Positions 1 through 12,900 of a DNA stretch of 64,000 nt are shown piece by piece. Each line of letters opens with the position of its first letter. Position 1 is the first letter of the stretch. The stretch spans positions 1-64,000 of the forward strand of contig ML986763.1 of NCBI GenBank assembly GCA_010094045.1. The letters are read 5' to 3'. Position numbers and translations under genes: made by a program. The DNA is from Lojkania enalia. Lineage: Eukaryota; Ascomycota; Dothideomycetes; Pleosporales. Below the pieces are notes generated by a model. That model worked only from the letters and a program-made list of their open reading frames with translations, did no database searches and was not told where the DNA came from.

Positions 1-93
1 TGGCAGGTCCAGGGATATATATGTAGCATGTCTCGCATTTCTAGTCAATAGACGCAGTTTTCCAACCCTCATCAGAGCCAGCTAGCTCTGACA
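1..93 (+). mobile_element. Copia-1 LTR, right-hand end
   Basis: These bases match the last 93 of the 126-bp LTR at 20143-20268 and 25342-25467 and end in the canonical CA. The left part lies outside the window. Unlike the other copies, this one keeps many CA and TG dinucleotides, so it is lightly mutated. The next base (94) joins Gypsy-II sequence that is uninterrupted at about 13,938, so the Copia inserted into that Gypsy. Confidence 0.8.
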
Positions 94-2623
94 TTATAAG
101 ATAGTATTCTTCTACGTTTCTATATAATTAAATTATCTTAGGCTAGTAGGCTATTACTTCTTTTATAGATATATACTTTAGGCATTTTCGTTCTAGATAT
201 TTATACTATAGTCTTCCTCTAATACATATTTTAGGTAGTAGGGGTTCTAGTTTAAGTACTATATAGTTTTAGGTTTGTTTTATAACTTCCTATCCTATTA
301 TAGCTTCTTACTTTATAGGGTTTCCTAGTACCTTATCTTTATTTAGTTGTTTTAGCTATATACCTATATTTCTTTTCTTTTTTAGTAGGTCTTATATTAT
401 CGTTTAATATACGATATCTATACTATCTTAAAATATACTAGATAGTATTAGTTTATACGAGGGTTATCGTCTTCTCTAACCTAGTAGTCCTATTCTTATT
501 TATATCGTGATGCCTTTAGTATCTAGTATTTTACTAGTACTTCGTTTCGTAAGAAGGCTACTACTTTCCGTACTATATATATAGCCTTGTCCCAATCTAT
601 TATATTAAGATGTTCTTCTACTACTTTCGTCGTTTCTATCTATTTTTGGAAGTATAAGAAGCGGATTTCTCTAGGGTAGGTGTTTTACTATTCTTTATAA
701 ACGTCGATAATATCTTATTCTAGTCTATTCTTATTGTAGAATCTTATAGGTAGTTCTTCTTGTAGAGTAGCTATAGGAGCTGGTATTCCCTATTTATACT
801 CGATCATTCCTTATTAGTATATAGAATATACTCTAGGTGCTAGTTTAAGTATTAGTACTCTAGTAGTAGCTTCTTCTATTTATAACGGGGTGTTTATTTC
901 TTTATCCTCGTCCGATTCTTCCTAAACTTCTTCTAGCCATCTTTTTATACGTTCCTACGTTGCTGTAAGTTGTATTTTCTTTCGAGGCTAATATTCTATA
1001 GCTTCTTTAAGTTGTCGGTATATTAAATACTCGTTTTTGTTATAGAAGGACTAATGTAGGGTTCTGTATTCTATAGTTGTAGCTAGTTTTTCTTTACCTA
1101 CTTCCTACGGTTTGTCTTCTATAGGCCAGTTTTTCTTCTCTTTCTTTTTGCTTCGACATTCCTTTATTATATATCCTAGTTTTTAATAATTGTAGTATTT
1201 AATATCCTTTTTCTAAGTCTTTCTTTCTTAAGTTGCTTATAGCTTAGGCCTCTTTTCTCTAGTAGCGCTCAGATCTATAGGTCCGCCCGCGTCGGCAGCT
1301 CTTACTAAAAAGCGTGCCCTTTAGTAGTACGCTTGTCTTTCCTTATTTTTAAATTAGTATAGTTTATTGTTAATTCTTTTTACTAGTTAAAAATATAACG
1401 CTAGGTTCTATAGTTATTCTATATATATTATTACCCTTCTTATTTCTATTTTTAGTCCTCTACGGAACTTTACTATTATACTATAGTTGTTCTATATAAC
1501 TTTATTCGAGAGCTGTTAAAAACTCGATATATATAAGGTAATAGATCCTAGTTAAACTAGATTATAGAGTCTATTTTCTACTACTTATACTTCGTTAATA
1601 TCTCCGAACGCTAGTTTAAGTTTCTATTAGAAGTATACTAGGCTTATAAATATTACTTTAGTTTCGCTTTTCTAGTATTCTTCCGCGTAGTTCTTAAAAT
1701 CTATTAGGAAGGACTAGAACTAGTTAAGTAGTTTACCTGTTAGATAGGCTCCTATAAATAGTACTTTCTCGTTCTTATATTAGATAATATCTAGGTTAGC
1801 GTTAATATAAATTCTTACTACTACTAGGAATCCTTTAAGTTTAGACCTAGTTCCGTCGAACTTATTAAATAGTACTAACTTAATTTATTGCTAGTAGTAT
1901 ATTATTAGTAACACTCTTTCGACTTACTTAAGTTTCTAGATAATTCTCGCGAGTCCTATTCCTTACTTACTATTAACTATTCTTTATATTCTTTTAAGAC
2001 TTTTGAGAAGGCTGTTCTAAGTCTTCTTTAAGCTTCTTATCTATTTATCTGCTAGGACTAGCTACTCCTATTATTATATTAACTCGTTCTGTATTCTTAT
2101 AAATATAGTTATTATATCTACCTCTAAAGAGGTAGCTTTACTAGCTAATCCCGATATTCTACTTGTATAAGTTTCCTATGTTACTTACCGAAGGTATTTC
2201 TTTCCTTATAACTAGGGTAGTTTAACTAGTCTTACTTCTTCTAGTTTTATAAGGGTAGTTAAAGTATAATAGCCTCTAATTAGCCAGGTATAGGATAAGG
2301 TAATAACTAAGAGTAATTATGTACTGTAGAAGATTATTCTTATAGGCTTATAATAGAAGTACGTAAGTAGAGTATACGAAGGATATTTAAGTTAACTATA
2401 AAGAGCTATAAAGGTTAGAGTTATAAGGTTATTAAATACAATTTAGTTCCCTTACTATTCCTTCTTACTTAGTTAGCTAAGCGACTAAGTATGCTTAGTT
2501 ACTTAGTTAACTAAGTTGCTAAGCATATTACGTACTTTGTATTAGTCTTATTCTTCTAACTATATAGAGTCCTAGATCTTAATCGGGTCTAGTACGGGGT
2601 TTTCCGCAGGCGTATCCGTAACA
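94..2623 (-). mobile_element. Gypsy-II fragment (gag end plus 5' LTR), RIP-degraded
   Basis: This piece is colinear with about 13,940-18,511 of the full Gypsy-II copy, minus that copy's Fot1-like insertion. It reads on the minus strand. At about 1156-1203 the minus strand still shows a CCHC zinc knuckle of a gag protein (spacing C-x2-C-x4-H-x4-C) in which Cys and Gln codons became Tyr and stop. The right end is the LTR at 2265-2623. The body was cut on the left by the Copia LTR and is inserted into a pogo-B element on the right; AGTAT after position 2623 is the likely target duplication. Confidence 0.75.
2265..2623 (-). repeat. Gypsy-II LTR, copy 1 (359 bp)
   Basis: It has the same 359-bp length and sequence as the LTRs at 9615-9973 and 18153-18511. 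Read on the plus strand it runs from TA (mutated TG) to ACA. It contains a near-perfect 36-bp palindrome at 2491-2526 built from ctaag/cttag arms. Confidence 0.8.
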
Positions 2624-3354
2624 AGTATATATCTAAGGGCGCTAATATATTAGATAGTTATAACCTACTCTTAATTATCTGGTTTAAACGTCTTTATACC
2701 TCTTCGCTTATCTATACCTATAATAACTAGAATATATCTAATTTAATCTATTATAAAGCCTATTTTATTAAAATTATATATATTATTATTATTAATCTTA
2801 TATTAAGCCTTAATCTTTATTATAAACTTAAAGAACTTAGTTATTACTTTTAATTCCTCTTACTAGACTTTTTAATAGTTGTATAAACGATTTAATCGTA
2901 CTTTAAGCTTAGGATAGTATTATACGAAGTTTCTAAACTAGTTTTAGCTAATATTATATCTACCGCGTCTACGTAGAATTAAATTAACTATATCTACAAT
3001 ATAATAGTAGTTTAGAGGCTATCTTCGGAAATCTAGGTTAAGAATATAATTAGCAAGTACTCTTTCCTCTAGATTAGTTAACAGCCTTAAATTAGCTATA
3101 TAATCGCGCTTTACTTTAACTCTAGCGCGTTAGTATTATAATATTATCTCTAACGTATTAAATATTACTATAGCGCGTTATATACTTTAAATTTAATCTT
3201 AATTAATAGCGGATTTTATAAGCTATATTTAGGCCTCTTTTAATATAATTTAAGGCTATTATAATAATTATATTATAATAGTAGAGTAGTATACTAAGTT
3301 TTAGTAATAGAATATACTATTTGCTATATTACGCTACTCGCTATATTATTATAT
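2624..3354 (-). mobile_element. Pogo-B transposon, right part only
   Basis: This is homologous to about 47,083-47,801 of the complete pogo-B copy, including the right terminal repeat that ends just before TA at 3355-3356. It holds the N-terminal half of a minus-strand Fot1/pogo transposase, full of stops. The left half is lost at the Gypsy-II junction. Confidence 0.7.
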
Positions 3355-4233
3355 TATTAAGTTAGGTATTAGTTAGTAGTAAAGACCAGCTATTTATTCT
3401 CGTAGTCTAGGTTTATATAATACTTATATATCTATAACTATCTTAGAATTAACTAGTATTTTTCTAGTATAGTTATATAGAGATATACTATCTCTAAATA
3501 GTTTAAGTATTAGAGGGTTAGAGTAACTAAATAGAAGATAGTCTTTTTATAGAAGACTTCTCTATTAAAGCCGGTTAGGTATAGATTATATAAGAGTTAT
3601 ATCTTTTAGAGTTTTAAGGTATATACGAGGTCTTTATAGATATAGCTATAACTAGTAGCCCTAGTATTAATAAGAATATTAATATCTTACTAGACTAGGT
3701 CTTAATAAATTAAAAAAAGAGTTAGAATCTAGTAGTTTTATAATTATTTTTATAAAAGCTAGTTCTATAAGTATATAGAGATTTAGTATAGGTATAATTT
3801 TAAAAGGTAACTTACTTCTAGAACGGACCTTTTAGCAACGTTCTAGTTAGTAAAACTAGCTACGTTTAAGAGTAAAAGTAATAGTCTTATCTATAAGATA
3901 ATAAGCGTATTAAAAATCGGTTAGAAGATTAGTTAGAGAATTAAGAGTAGGATCTATAGGATATAATAGAGCTCTAAAACCCTTAACGGATTAATAGTAG
4001 AGGGGTGCTATATTCTAGTAAAATATATCTCTTACTATTATACTTATAACAGCGTCTTTTATAGCAGCACCTTTTTTATTTATTAGAGCCTATAAGCGTA
4101 TAGCTAAAAGTATTAAGTTCTATAGTATTTAGGTTCTTCTAATAAGTAGTATAATACTTTAGTTATTTATAGTAGTTACTAGATAAATAATATAGGTTAG
4201 TATTATACAGGGAAATTAGGTTAATATAATATA

Positions 4234-6077
4234 CCTTATAAGCGAGCGGCCTATATAAGCGAGCGGTCTACCCTATTACTAAAACGCGATACTTAAGCTT
4301 TTAACAATAATATAATAATAAAATAATAAGAATACAGCCTAAAATAAGAATTAAGTAAACTTAGCCCTCTTAGCTACTAAAAGAGGCTAAATAAATAGTA
4401 AAAGACGCGCTGCTTTAATATTTAATACAATTTAAACGACCGTATACTAATAATACGCTGGAATCCGCTTATAGTACAATTATAAGTCTAACTTAAAGAG
4501 ACTAATAAAACTTAAAGAAGAGGTTATTATTTAATATATACTTGACCTAGATTTACGAAGATTTGCGCCTACCTTAACTGCTGTATAAGATATAGCTAAT
4601 AGCTTACTTACTAAGCGCAGTATAGGCTAGATTAGTATATATTAGCCTAAGAACTTTGTTAGACGTACTCCTAAGCTTAAAATACGCCTAAATCGACCTT
4701 ATAATTGTTAGAAAGCTCTATATAAAGATTCTAAGATAATTAAAAGCTGGTTTAAGCTTATATAGCGTACTAAAGAGAAGTATAGTATTATAGATAAGGA
4801 TATATACAGCTTCGACGAATCTAGCTTTTAAATAGGTGTTATCTTATTATAACTAGTTATTATAGGTATAGAGAGATATAATTAACTAAAGGCAATTTAA
4901 TTAGATAATTATAAATAGATTTTAGTAATTTAGGAGATTAATACTACTAGCTAGACGCTCCTACCCTTTATTATTATTACTAGCTACTACTATCTCTCTA
5001 CCTAGTACGAAGGCGATAATATACCTAAGAACTAGGCTATTACAGTTAGTAAAAATAGCTGAACAATAAATAAACTCGGTATTAAATAGTTAAAGCACTT
5101 TTATAGATATATAAGGGATCGTATAGTAGGCGCGCGTCGACTACTAATCTTTAATAGCTATAATAGCTATAACTCGCTTAATTTCCAAAAACTCTACAAG
5201 GAATAGGGTATTATTCTACTCTATATACCAGCTTATTTATTATACCTATTACAGCTACTAGATATAGGCTACTTTTTACTATTAAAATATATATATAGAA
5301 ATTAGATCTCAGTCTTAATACGTAATTATATTAACTATATTATAAAACTTAAGTTCTTTCCAGCCTTTAAAGCTGCTTTTAATATATTAATTATAAAGGA
5401 TAATATCTATATAAGCTTTTAAAGAGCTAGTCTAGTCCTATTTAATTTAGAAGTAGTACTTTTAAAACTTAATATAAAGCTTCGTATACTAATACTACTA
5501 GTATAAGATAATACCTTATAGGAAGTAAAAATACTAAGTAATATATATAAGCTAGAAGTTTAATTAATATTAATTTATAATCGGATTTAAAGGGATATAA
5601 ACTCTTCGCTAGCTTCTATTATTAAGAAGCTAAATTAGCTTAAGAAAGGTTTTATAAAAGCGATATATTAGATCGGGTTAATATATAATAAAATCGTCAG
5701 CCTTTAAGAAGTAAATAAAGTAGTAATAAAATAGAAACAGCGGAAAAAAAGGCGGATTCAAGTATAAGGGACCCTAATAAAAGTATAAGGAGAGATGATT
5801 ATTGTTAAAAAGAATAATAAGGAGGAAACTCGGGCTATAATACGCTAATTTAGGGTGCGATTAGGTATAAGCAGATAGTATAAAGCGTGCTATAGCTACT
5901 GCAGCAAGGCTAGGTATAATTCTTATATATACTAGAAGGATGTAGAAGTTTCTATAGAATAATCGCATAAGTTGTAAATTGCTATTATATTATTTAGTTG
6001 TTAAGCTATACGTATATAAAGGTTAAAAAAGTTAATAGGGTGGACCGCTTATTTATATAGGCCGCTCGTTTATAAAG
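4234..6077 (+). mobile_element. Pogo-A (Fot1/pogo-type Tc1-mariner) element, complete, RIP-dead
   Basis: The element is 1,844 bp, flanked by TA at 4232-4233 and 6078-6079. The left end carries about 45 bp of terminal inverted repeat containing agcgagcggcctatataag, mirrored at 6030-6077. The plus strand encodes a degraded transposase: a CENP-B-like HTH region near 4550-4750, an FDES-type first aspartate motif near 4810 and a DDE block near 5140-5270. Frequent TAG/TAA replace Gln and Trp codons. The length is usual for a Fot1-type element. Confidence 0.85.
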
Positions 6078-6528
6078 TACGTTAGTTGTTTAGGGTGCTA
6101 GGTATTATAATATTAATTATAGTACAGCGGAGCTTATTAGAAAGAAAACGTTAGAAATATACAATTTATCCGGTCTTATTTAGTTTAGTATCTACAATTA
6201 AGCGTCGGAATTTAGTAAAGTAAGTAGGGAACCTGCTTTAACCTTATTTTAAAGTTTCTAGCTTACTCTATATTATAGTCTTCTTATTCTAGTTACTATA
6301 GGTAGATTCTAAGAAAGCGACTAAGCTATCTATAGAGTTAATATCCTTATCTATTAATAGGTTAACTAATATTACTAGGTCTTATTCTAGGTAGGAATAA
6401 GTATATAGAAGGTAGGTATATTTAGTTAGATATTAGCTAGCGTTTTCTTCTAGTTTATAATAGAACTTTCTAATAAAGTATAAAAGTTTTAAGTATTTAC
6501 TAGAGAATATTAGAAGATTAGATAAGTA

Positions 6529-7693
6529 ATATAATAATATAGCGAGTAGCGCGACGTAGTAAGTAGCGTACTCTACTACCTAAATTTTATCTATAGGCAA
6601 CTTAGAAATAGTTTATCTAATAACGCCTGGATTAATTAATTAGATAATATAGTAATATAATTACTATTACTATCCGATTTAGATAATTATATTAGACACG
6701 TCTTAATTTAATATCCTAGCTACCTATAGTATCTATAGTATTATTATAGTTAATTTTTAGTCCTATAATACAACTGTAATATAGTAGTCTCTTACCTAAT
6801 TTAGGTAGTTAAACTAATCTATTTAATTAGATCTCCTACCTCAAATTTTATTAGGATATCTTATCTCTAAATCTGCTATTTCGTATACTATTTTCGCTTA
6901 CTTATTACCTTATTTACCTCTTATAGTATCTTATTCTTAGTTTAAAGTATTGCTAGCTTAGTTATAAAAATAAGCGCACCCTTCTAGATCTAGTATATAA
7001 CCTTTATAATAGGTATCAGACTTAAATTTTAATAATTTATAATTTAATTAGTTACAAGTATCGTTTATAATATAAATTCATCCTACTTTATAAGCGTTTT
7101 CGCGATCTAGAGTATCGTAATAGTAGGCGTAATAGTAGTCTAAGGTAGTAGTATCTCTAATTAAACATTAAGCTTTAAAATAACCCGATCTAGTCTAAAA
7201 GAGATTAATCTAGTCCCTCTAAAGCCTCTTTTAGCATTATCCGATATTATAGATAGCATTATACGAAGTTTCTAGGCTAGTTTTAGCTAATATTACGTCT
7301 ACCGCATTTACGTAGGATTAAATTAGCTATATCTACAACGCGATAGTAGTTTAAAGGCTATCTTCAGAGATCTAGGTTAAGAATATAATTAGCAAGTACT
7401 CTCTCCTCTAGATTAGTTAATAGCTTTAAATTGGCCGTATAATCGCGCTTTACTTTAATTCCAACGCGTTAGTATTATAATATTATCTCTAATATGTTAA
7501 ATATTACTATAGCGCGTTATACGCTTTAAATTTAATCTTAATTAATAGCGGATTTTACAAGCTATATTTAGGCCTCTTTTAAGGTAATTTAAAACTATTA
7601 TAATAATTATATTATAATAGTAGGGTAGTATACCAAGTTTTAGTAATAGAGTACGCCGCTCGCTATGTCGCGCTACTTACTACGTTATTATAT
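6529..7693 (-). mobile_element. Internally deleted pogo-B copy (1,165 bp)
   Basis: Both ends match the 1,883-bp pogo-B at 45919-47801, including the atataataatatagcgag terminal repeat, and TA flanks both sides (6527-6528, 7694-7695). About 0.7 kb of the middle, including much of the DDE core, is absent, so this copy could not have encoded a full transposase. It sits in Gypsy-III copy 1. Confidence 0.8.
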
Positions 7694-8039
7694 TAGTTAA
7701 AATAGAAATACAGGTTATATATAGTTTTAGGCGGATTAAAGGTTAATATAGGTATCTGTTTAGAAGCTAGAATTATAAGCTAAGTTAGGCTAAAAGCGGG
7801 TAATAGTTCTATTACTATTAATATACTAGTAACTAATAGAGGGGTAGCTGTTTAGCAGCTACTAAATTCCCTTCGTATTACTTTAAGGTCTAACTTATAG
7901 CGGTTTTTCTAAGTTACTAAAGCTTCTATAAACATCTCGTTCTTCTACTATAAAGAGTCTAATTTACTCTAAATCTTTTTAAGTATATTAATAAGCGCGT
8001 TCTCGTCTATAATATATAATAGTAGATAATATAATATAA

Positions 8040-8342
8040 TATTACGGATATTTATATATAGTTAGTTAATTATACTTTAAGTAGTTAACTCTATTACTAT
8101 ATACTATATATAAATATTAAAACGTTATATAAAGAATAGAAATATCTATATTATATAGGTTTTTATAGAAGTTAGGTCTGTACTACTATATAGGCTAGCC
8201 GGGTTAGTAAAACCTTCCTCTATTATAGTTAAGATAAGTCGGTTATATTCTAGCTAGCAGCTAATAGTTGTTACTAGCAGCCGGTTTAAGTATTATAGTA
8301 AGAGTAGTATAGGTATAGGGGTGTTATAGTATTACCGTAACA
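8040..8342 (-). repeat. Gypsy-III LTR, copy 1 (303 bp)
   Basis: It aligns end to end with 41850-42152 (also 303 bp), with many C-to-T and G-to-A differences here. The terminal TG has become TA; the closing ACA is kept. As Gypsy-III reads on the minus strand this is the 5' LTR. I see no matching 5-bp duplication at its outer edge. Confidence 0.8.
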
Positions 8343-8626
8343 ATTATTTAAATAGCGGTTAAGTAGTAGTTAAAGGGTAAAATATATTAAGGTAAAACGC
8401 GATTAGGTATAAGTTAATAGACTTCTATATACTATAATTACTATAGAAAGACTAAATATAATTTATATATATATAAGAAGAATATTATAAATACTATTTA
8501 ATTAAGAATATATATTATATTTATAGTATTTTAATATATTATAAAAAGAAATTGCTAGAATAGTTAAAAAAGTTAATAAGGTAGTATACTCGCTTATCTA
8601 GCGTATTTATTTACTACTTATATTAT
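8343..8626. other. Unassigned AT-rich spacer between elements
   Basis: RIP-like sequence with no match that I can see elsewhere in the window and no open frame. It lies between the Gypsy-III LTR and the truncated left edge of pogo-C. Confidence 0.4.
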
Positions 8627-9614
8627 ATATACCTAATAGTTTATCTACTATATCTACTACCTTATATAGTTAGAGTATAAATCCTTAACGTATAGTATAA
8701 GTAAGCTAATTACCTAAGCGAGCTAATTATAATACTAAAACTCTACTAAAATTAGGATAATTATACTTTATAGTATTATACTATAACTAACAACTATAGA
8801 ATTAATTTAGAAAGAAGCTAGAATATAACTTATACTCTAAGCTTTTTAATAGAATATAATACTAACTATATATTATATTATATTAATCTATAATATCTTC
8901 TAAAGTATATTTAGTATATAAAAGTAAGGAATAGTTCTATAATACGATTACTAGTTTAATTTAATAAAACTTAATAAGATTAAGAAGTAGGTAATTATTT
9001 AGTATATACTAGATCTAGATATAAGAGAATTTCTACTATAGCTTACTACTATTTAAAATATAGCTAATTTACTACTAGCTATATACTCTACTAGCTATAT
9101 ACTCTACTAGCTAGGTTAAAAAGAACTAGGTAGAGAACTTTATTAAATATACGCCTAAGCTTAAGATTAAATTTAATTAAAAGTACAACTATTTAAGAAC
9201 TAAATATAAAAATTTTAAAGTTATAGAAGACTAGTTCTACCTTATATAGAATATAAAGGCTAAGTATAGTATTATTAATAAAGATATATATAACTTTAAT
9301 AAATTAGGCTTTATAATAGACGTAATATCAATAAAAGTAGTAGTTACTAGCTCTAAGAGACGGAATTAACTAAAATAGCTCTAGCTAGGTAATTATAAGT
9401 AGACTATAGTTATCTAGGGTATTAATACGATAGGATAGGTAATACTATCTTTTATTATCTTTATAGGTACCTACTACCTCTCTATATAGTATAAAGAAGA
9501 TAATATTCTACTAACCTAAGTTATATAAGTTACTAATAACAGCTAGATAATAAATAATATTAGTATTAAGTAGTTAAAGTATTTTAATATATATATAAAA
9601 GATTATACTATTAA

Positions 9615-9973
9615 TATAACAGCCTCTAATTAGCCAGGTATAGGATAAGATAATAACTAAGAGTAATTATATACTATAAGAGATTATTCTTATAGGCTTA
9701 TAATAGAAGTGCGTAAGTAGAGTATATAAAGGATATTTAAGTTAACTACGAAGAGCTATAAAGGTTAGAGTTGTAAGGTTATTAAATATAATTTAGTTCC
9801 CTTACTATTTCTTCCTACTTAGTTAGCTAAGCAACCGAGTATACTTAGTTACTTAGTTAACTAAGCTGCTGAGTATATTATATGCTTTATATTAGCCCTA
9901 TTCTTCTAACTATATAGAGTCCTAAATCTTAATCGGTTCTAGTATAGGGTTTTCTATAAGGGTATCTATAATA
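9615..9973 (-). repeat. Gypsy-II 3' LTR (359 bp)
   Basis: Identical in length to the partner LTR at 18153-18511. On the plus strand it begins TATAACAGCC (TG mutated to TA) and ends ATA (ACA mutated). It is preceded by ATTAA. Confidence 0.85.
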
Positions 9974-12900
9974 CTACTTTCCCCCTCTAAACTCTCGGCC
10001 TAAAAGTTTTCCTATTCTAATCCGGTATATAGTAGGGTTAGTATACTATCTTTATTAAGACTATATATATTCCTAATACCTTCCCTTCATTGTTTAACCC
10101 TAGGTAGATACTATTATACTAATTATATAGACTGTTTAGGTAAGATTATTATACCTTATTCCTAGTATTCCTATAAAAGGTTAATTTATAAGATAGATAA
10201 GAAGAAAATACCTAAAAAGTTATATTATTTAGAGTACTTTTATACTAGTATACGTTTATTATATAATGCGGATCGCGATGCTTAGATTACTTATATACTA
10301 TAGTCCCGTAATGCTAATTTATTCCTAATTCTTCCTAGTAGCAAAGTAGGATGCTAAAGTTATGAGACTAGAGGAGGAGATTTATCTAGCCTAAGAAGAG
10401 TTAGAACAACTTCTTAATAAGGTAGCGGCGGCTTATATAAAGATCTAACGTCTTCGGAAGATTTGCGAATAAGTAAAGTATAGATAGGCGGAGGGTTATA
10501 AATATACGTAGGAGCAGCTTAAGGAAGAAGAAGAGGTAGATTATAAGGTAGGTCTTCTTCTTAAAGCGGAGTCGCCTCCCGTAATATAGCTAATATTATT
10601 TAATCCTACTACTCTATCTCTAGGTTTTCTTTGTAAATTTGGGTTTTATAATATACCTACAATACTATAGAGCTAAGGTTTTCTTCTAGTTCTTAGGTAT
10701 TATTCTATAGGTTTCTATATTTATCTATTTCTAACTATTTAATTAGATAGTACTATTTGCTATTTCGTATTTTATATCTTATTATTTTCTTAACTTTCTA
10801 TTCTTAGTCTTCTCCGTACGCGTCTATATTATATACTACTAATTTAGCGTCCTAGGATGCTATTTTTATAAGTACGATATAGAAGGTTAAGTAGATTTTT
10901 ATAGTCGTAGATAATTTAAGTCGATAGTTTACAGGTAATATTTATTCCTCAATTTTATATAGTCTAATTTTAATATAGTCTAGTTTACTACTTAGTTATT
11001 TACTTTAAATATTTCGTTGTAGTAGCTAAACTTTTTCTCTCTTCTTAAAATAAGGTGGTTATTTATATTTCTTATTATAGTATTTCTTTATAGTATATTA
11101 TAGGAACTAGAAGTCTTTCTTTAATAAGTCTTACGTTTATTAAATAATCTTAACTTACTCTTATATTTAGGGTGCCTATAATACTACTTTAATCGGGGTG
11201 TTATATATTTTTAGTTTATACCTATAGTTTACTATAAATAGTAATACTTCTATTATACTATATATAGTACTATTATACGCGAGTTATACTATTAGTAATA
11301 ATATTACTTAATTATTTTATCTATAGTTAAGGTAGTACTATAGATATTACTCTACTATTTAGTTTATTCGTTCTATTTATCTATTAATTTATAGGTAAAA
11401 TGCTGTAGATATCTTATATTTAATTTCTAGTAAGTTTATAATTATTTGCTAAAACTTTAAAGTAAATTTAGTATCTTAGTCTATAATTATCTTTTATAAT
11501 ACCCTATATTATACGACAATCTACTTTAGAAAGATATTTACAACCTATTCTACTAATAATACTTTATTATAAGAGATAAAGTAGGTATATTTTATAAGTC
11601 TATCTACAATTATTATAATAGAGTTATATACTTCTCTCTTCGGGTAGTCTTTTAACTTTAGTAGCTTAACGATAAAGTTTATAGTAACTTCTATCTATAG
11701 TCTAGTTAGTATTTCTAGATTTTATAATAGTCTATAGGGTATATATCTATTAGATTTATTCTATTAACAGTCTATATATTCCCGTAACGTATTTTTTACC
11801 TATTCTCTTACTTTAGGAAAGTAGAATCCTTTAAGGATTCGTTCTAGTATTTTCTCTATTTCTTAGTATCTATAGGTAGAAGTTTTATAGAATTGCCTAA
11901 TAAATTCTTTTCTAACTTTAGCTGGTATATAAATTCGATTGTAGATGTATAGTAGTCTATCTATCTATTCTAGTTCTTGTTCTTAAAGTTCTTTAGGTAT
12001 CCCGTCTATTACTAATCTAATTAGTATTATCCAGCTTACTTCTTTAGTAATAGTCGTTACTGCGAGTTGTAGGTAGTTATATACTATACTTCCGTCTTGT
12101 TGTCTTGTTAGTAGTATAGTTGTAGTTCCTTTCTCTTACTTATATTCTAGTAGTCTACTTAGTACGTCTACTCTTTAGTTCTATTTTCTGCTAATATAAA
12201 TAATCTTAAAGTTGAATATAACTAGTTTTTATAACTATCTAACCTATCTAGAAGTAAGAGTTTTAGTAGTAAGGAAAGTAGTAAGGTTCTTATAATTATA
12301 ATAGACTTTAGTTTGCTATTTCGCTTCTTACAGGTATATACGCTATTCTTTAAAGCATACTATAATAGCTAGAAGTTCTTGGTTATATATATTATAATTT
12401 ATCTCTACTAGTATAAGTTTTCGTAAATAGTATACTACTAGGTATCGTTTTCTATTATAGATTTATATGAGGATTCTAGCTATTCTTATTTCTAATACGT
12501 CGGTTTCTATAAGAGCTTTCTTTTCTAGGTCGTAGAATTTTAGTACCGGTTCTTACTGAAATTATTTCTTAACTTCTTAAAAGGCTTTTTCTTATTCGTT
12601 TCCCTATATAAAGGTAATATCTTTCTTTAATAGTTGAGTTAGGGGTATAGTTATATTACTCTAATTATTAATAAAGGTTTAATAGAAGTTATAAAATCCT
12701 ATAAAGGATTAGATATCTTTAATTAACTTTAGGGTTAGCTAGTTTCTAATTACTGCTAATTTATTTAGGTCTATTTATAGTTATTCTAGTTTAACGATAA
12801 ATTCTAAGTAGTCTATTCGCGTAGTATAAAATTTATATTTCCTTACTTTAAGGTATAATTTTGCTACTTATAATACGCGTAATACTTGTTCGATATATTT

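Larger units (their letters stand above)
3357..8342 (-). mobile_element. Gypsy-III copy 1, 5' portion with nested insertions
   Basis: Sequence 3357-4231 is colinear with 55,738-56,430 of Gypsy-III copy 2. It continues at 6080-6526 and 7696-8039, and ends in a 303-bp LTR (8040-8342) matching the LTR at 41850-42152. The element reads on the minus strand, so this is its 5' end; the RT and integrase part is missing on the left. Pogo-A (4234-6077) and a deleted pogo-B (6529-7693) interrupt it at TA sites. No open frame survives. Confidence 0.7.
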
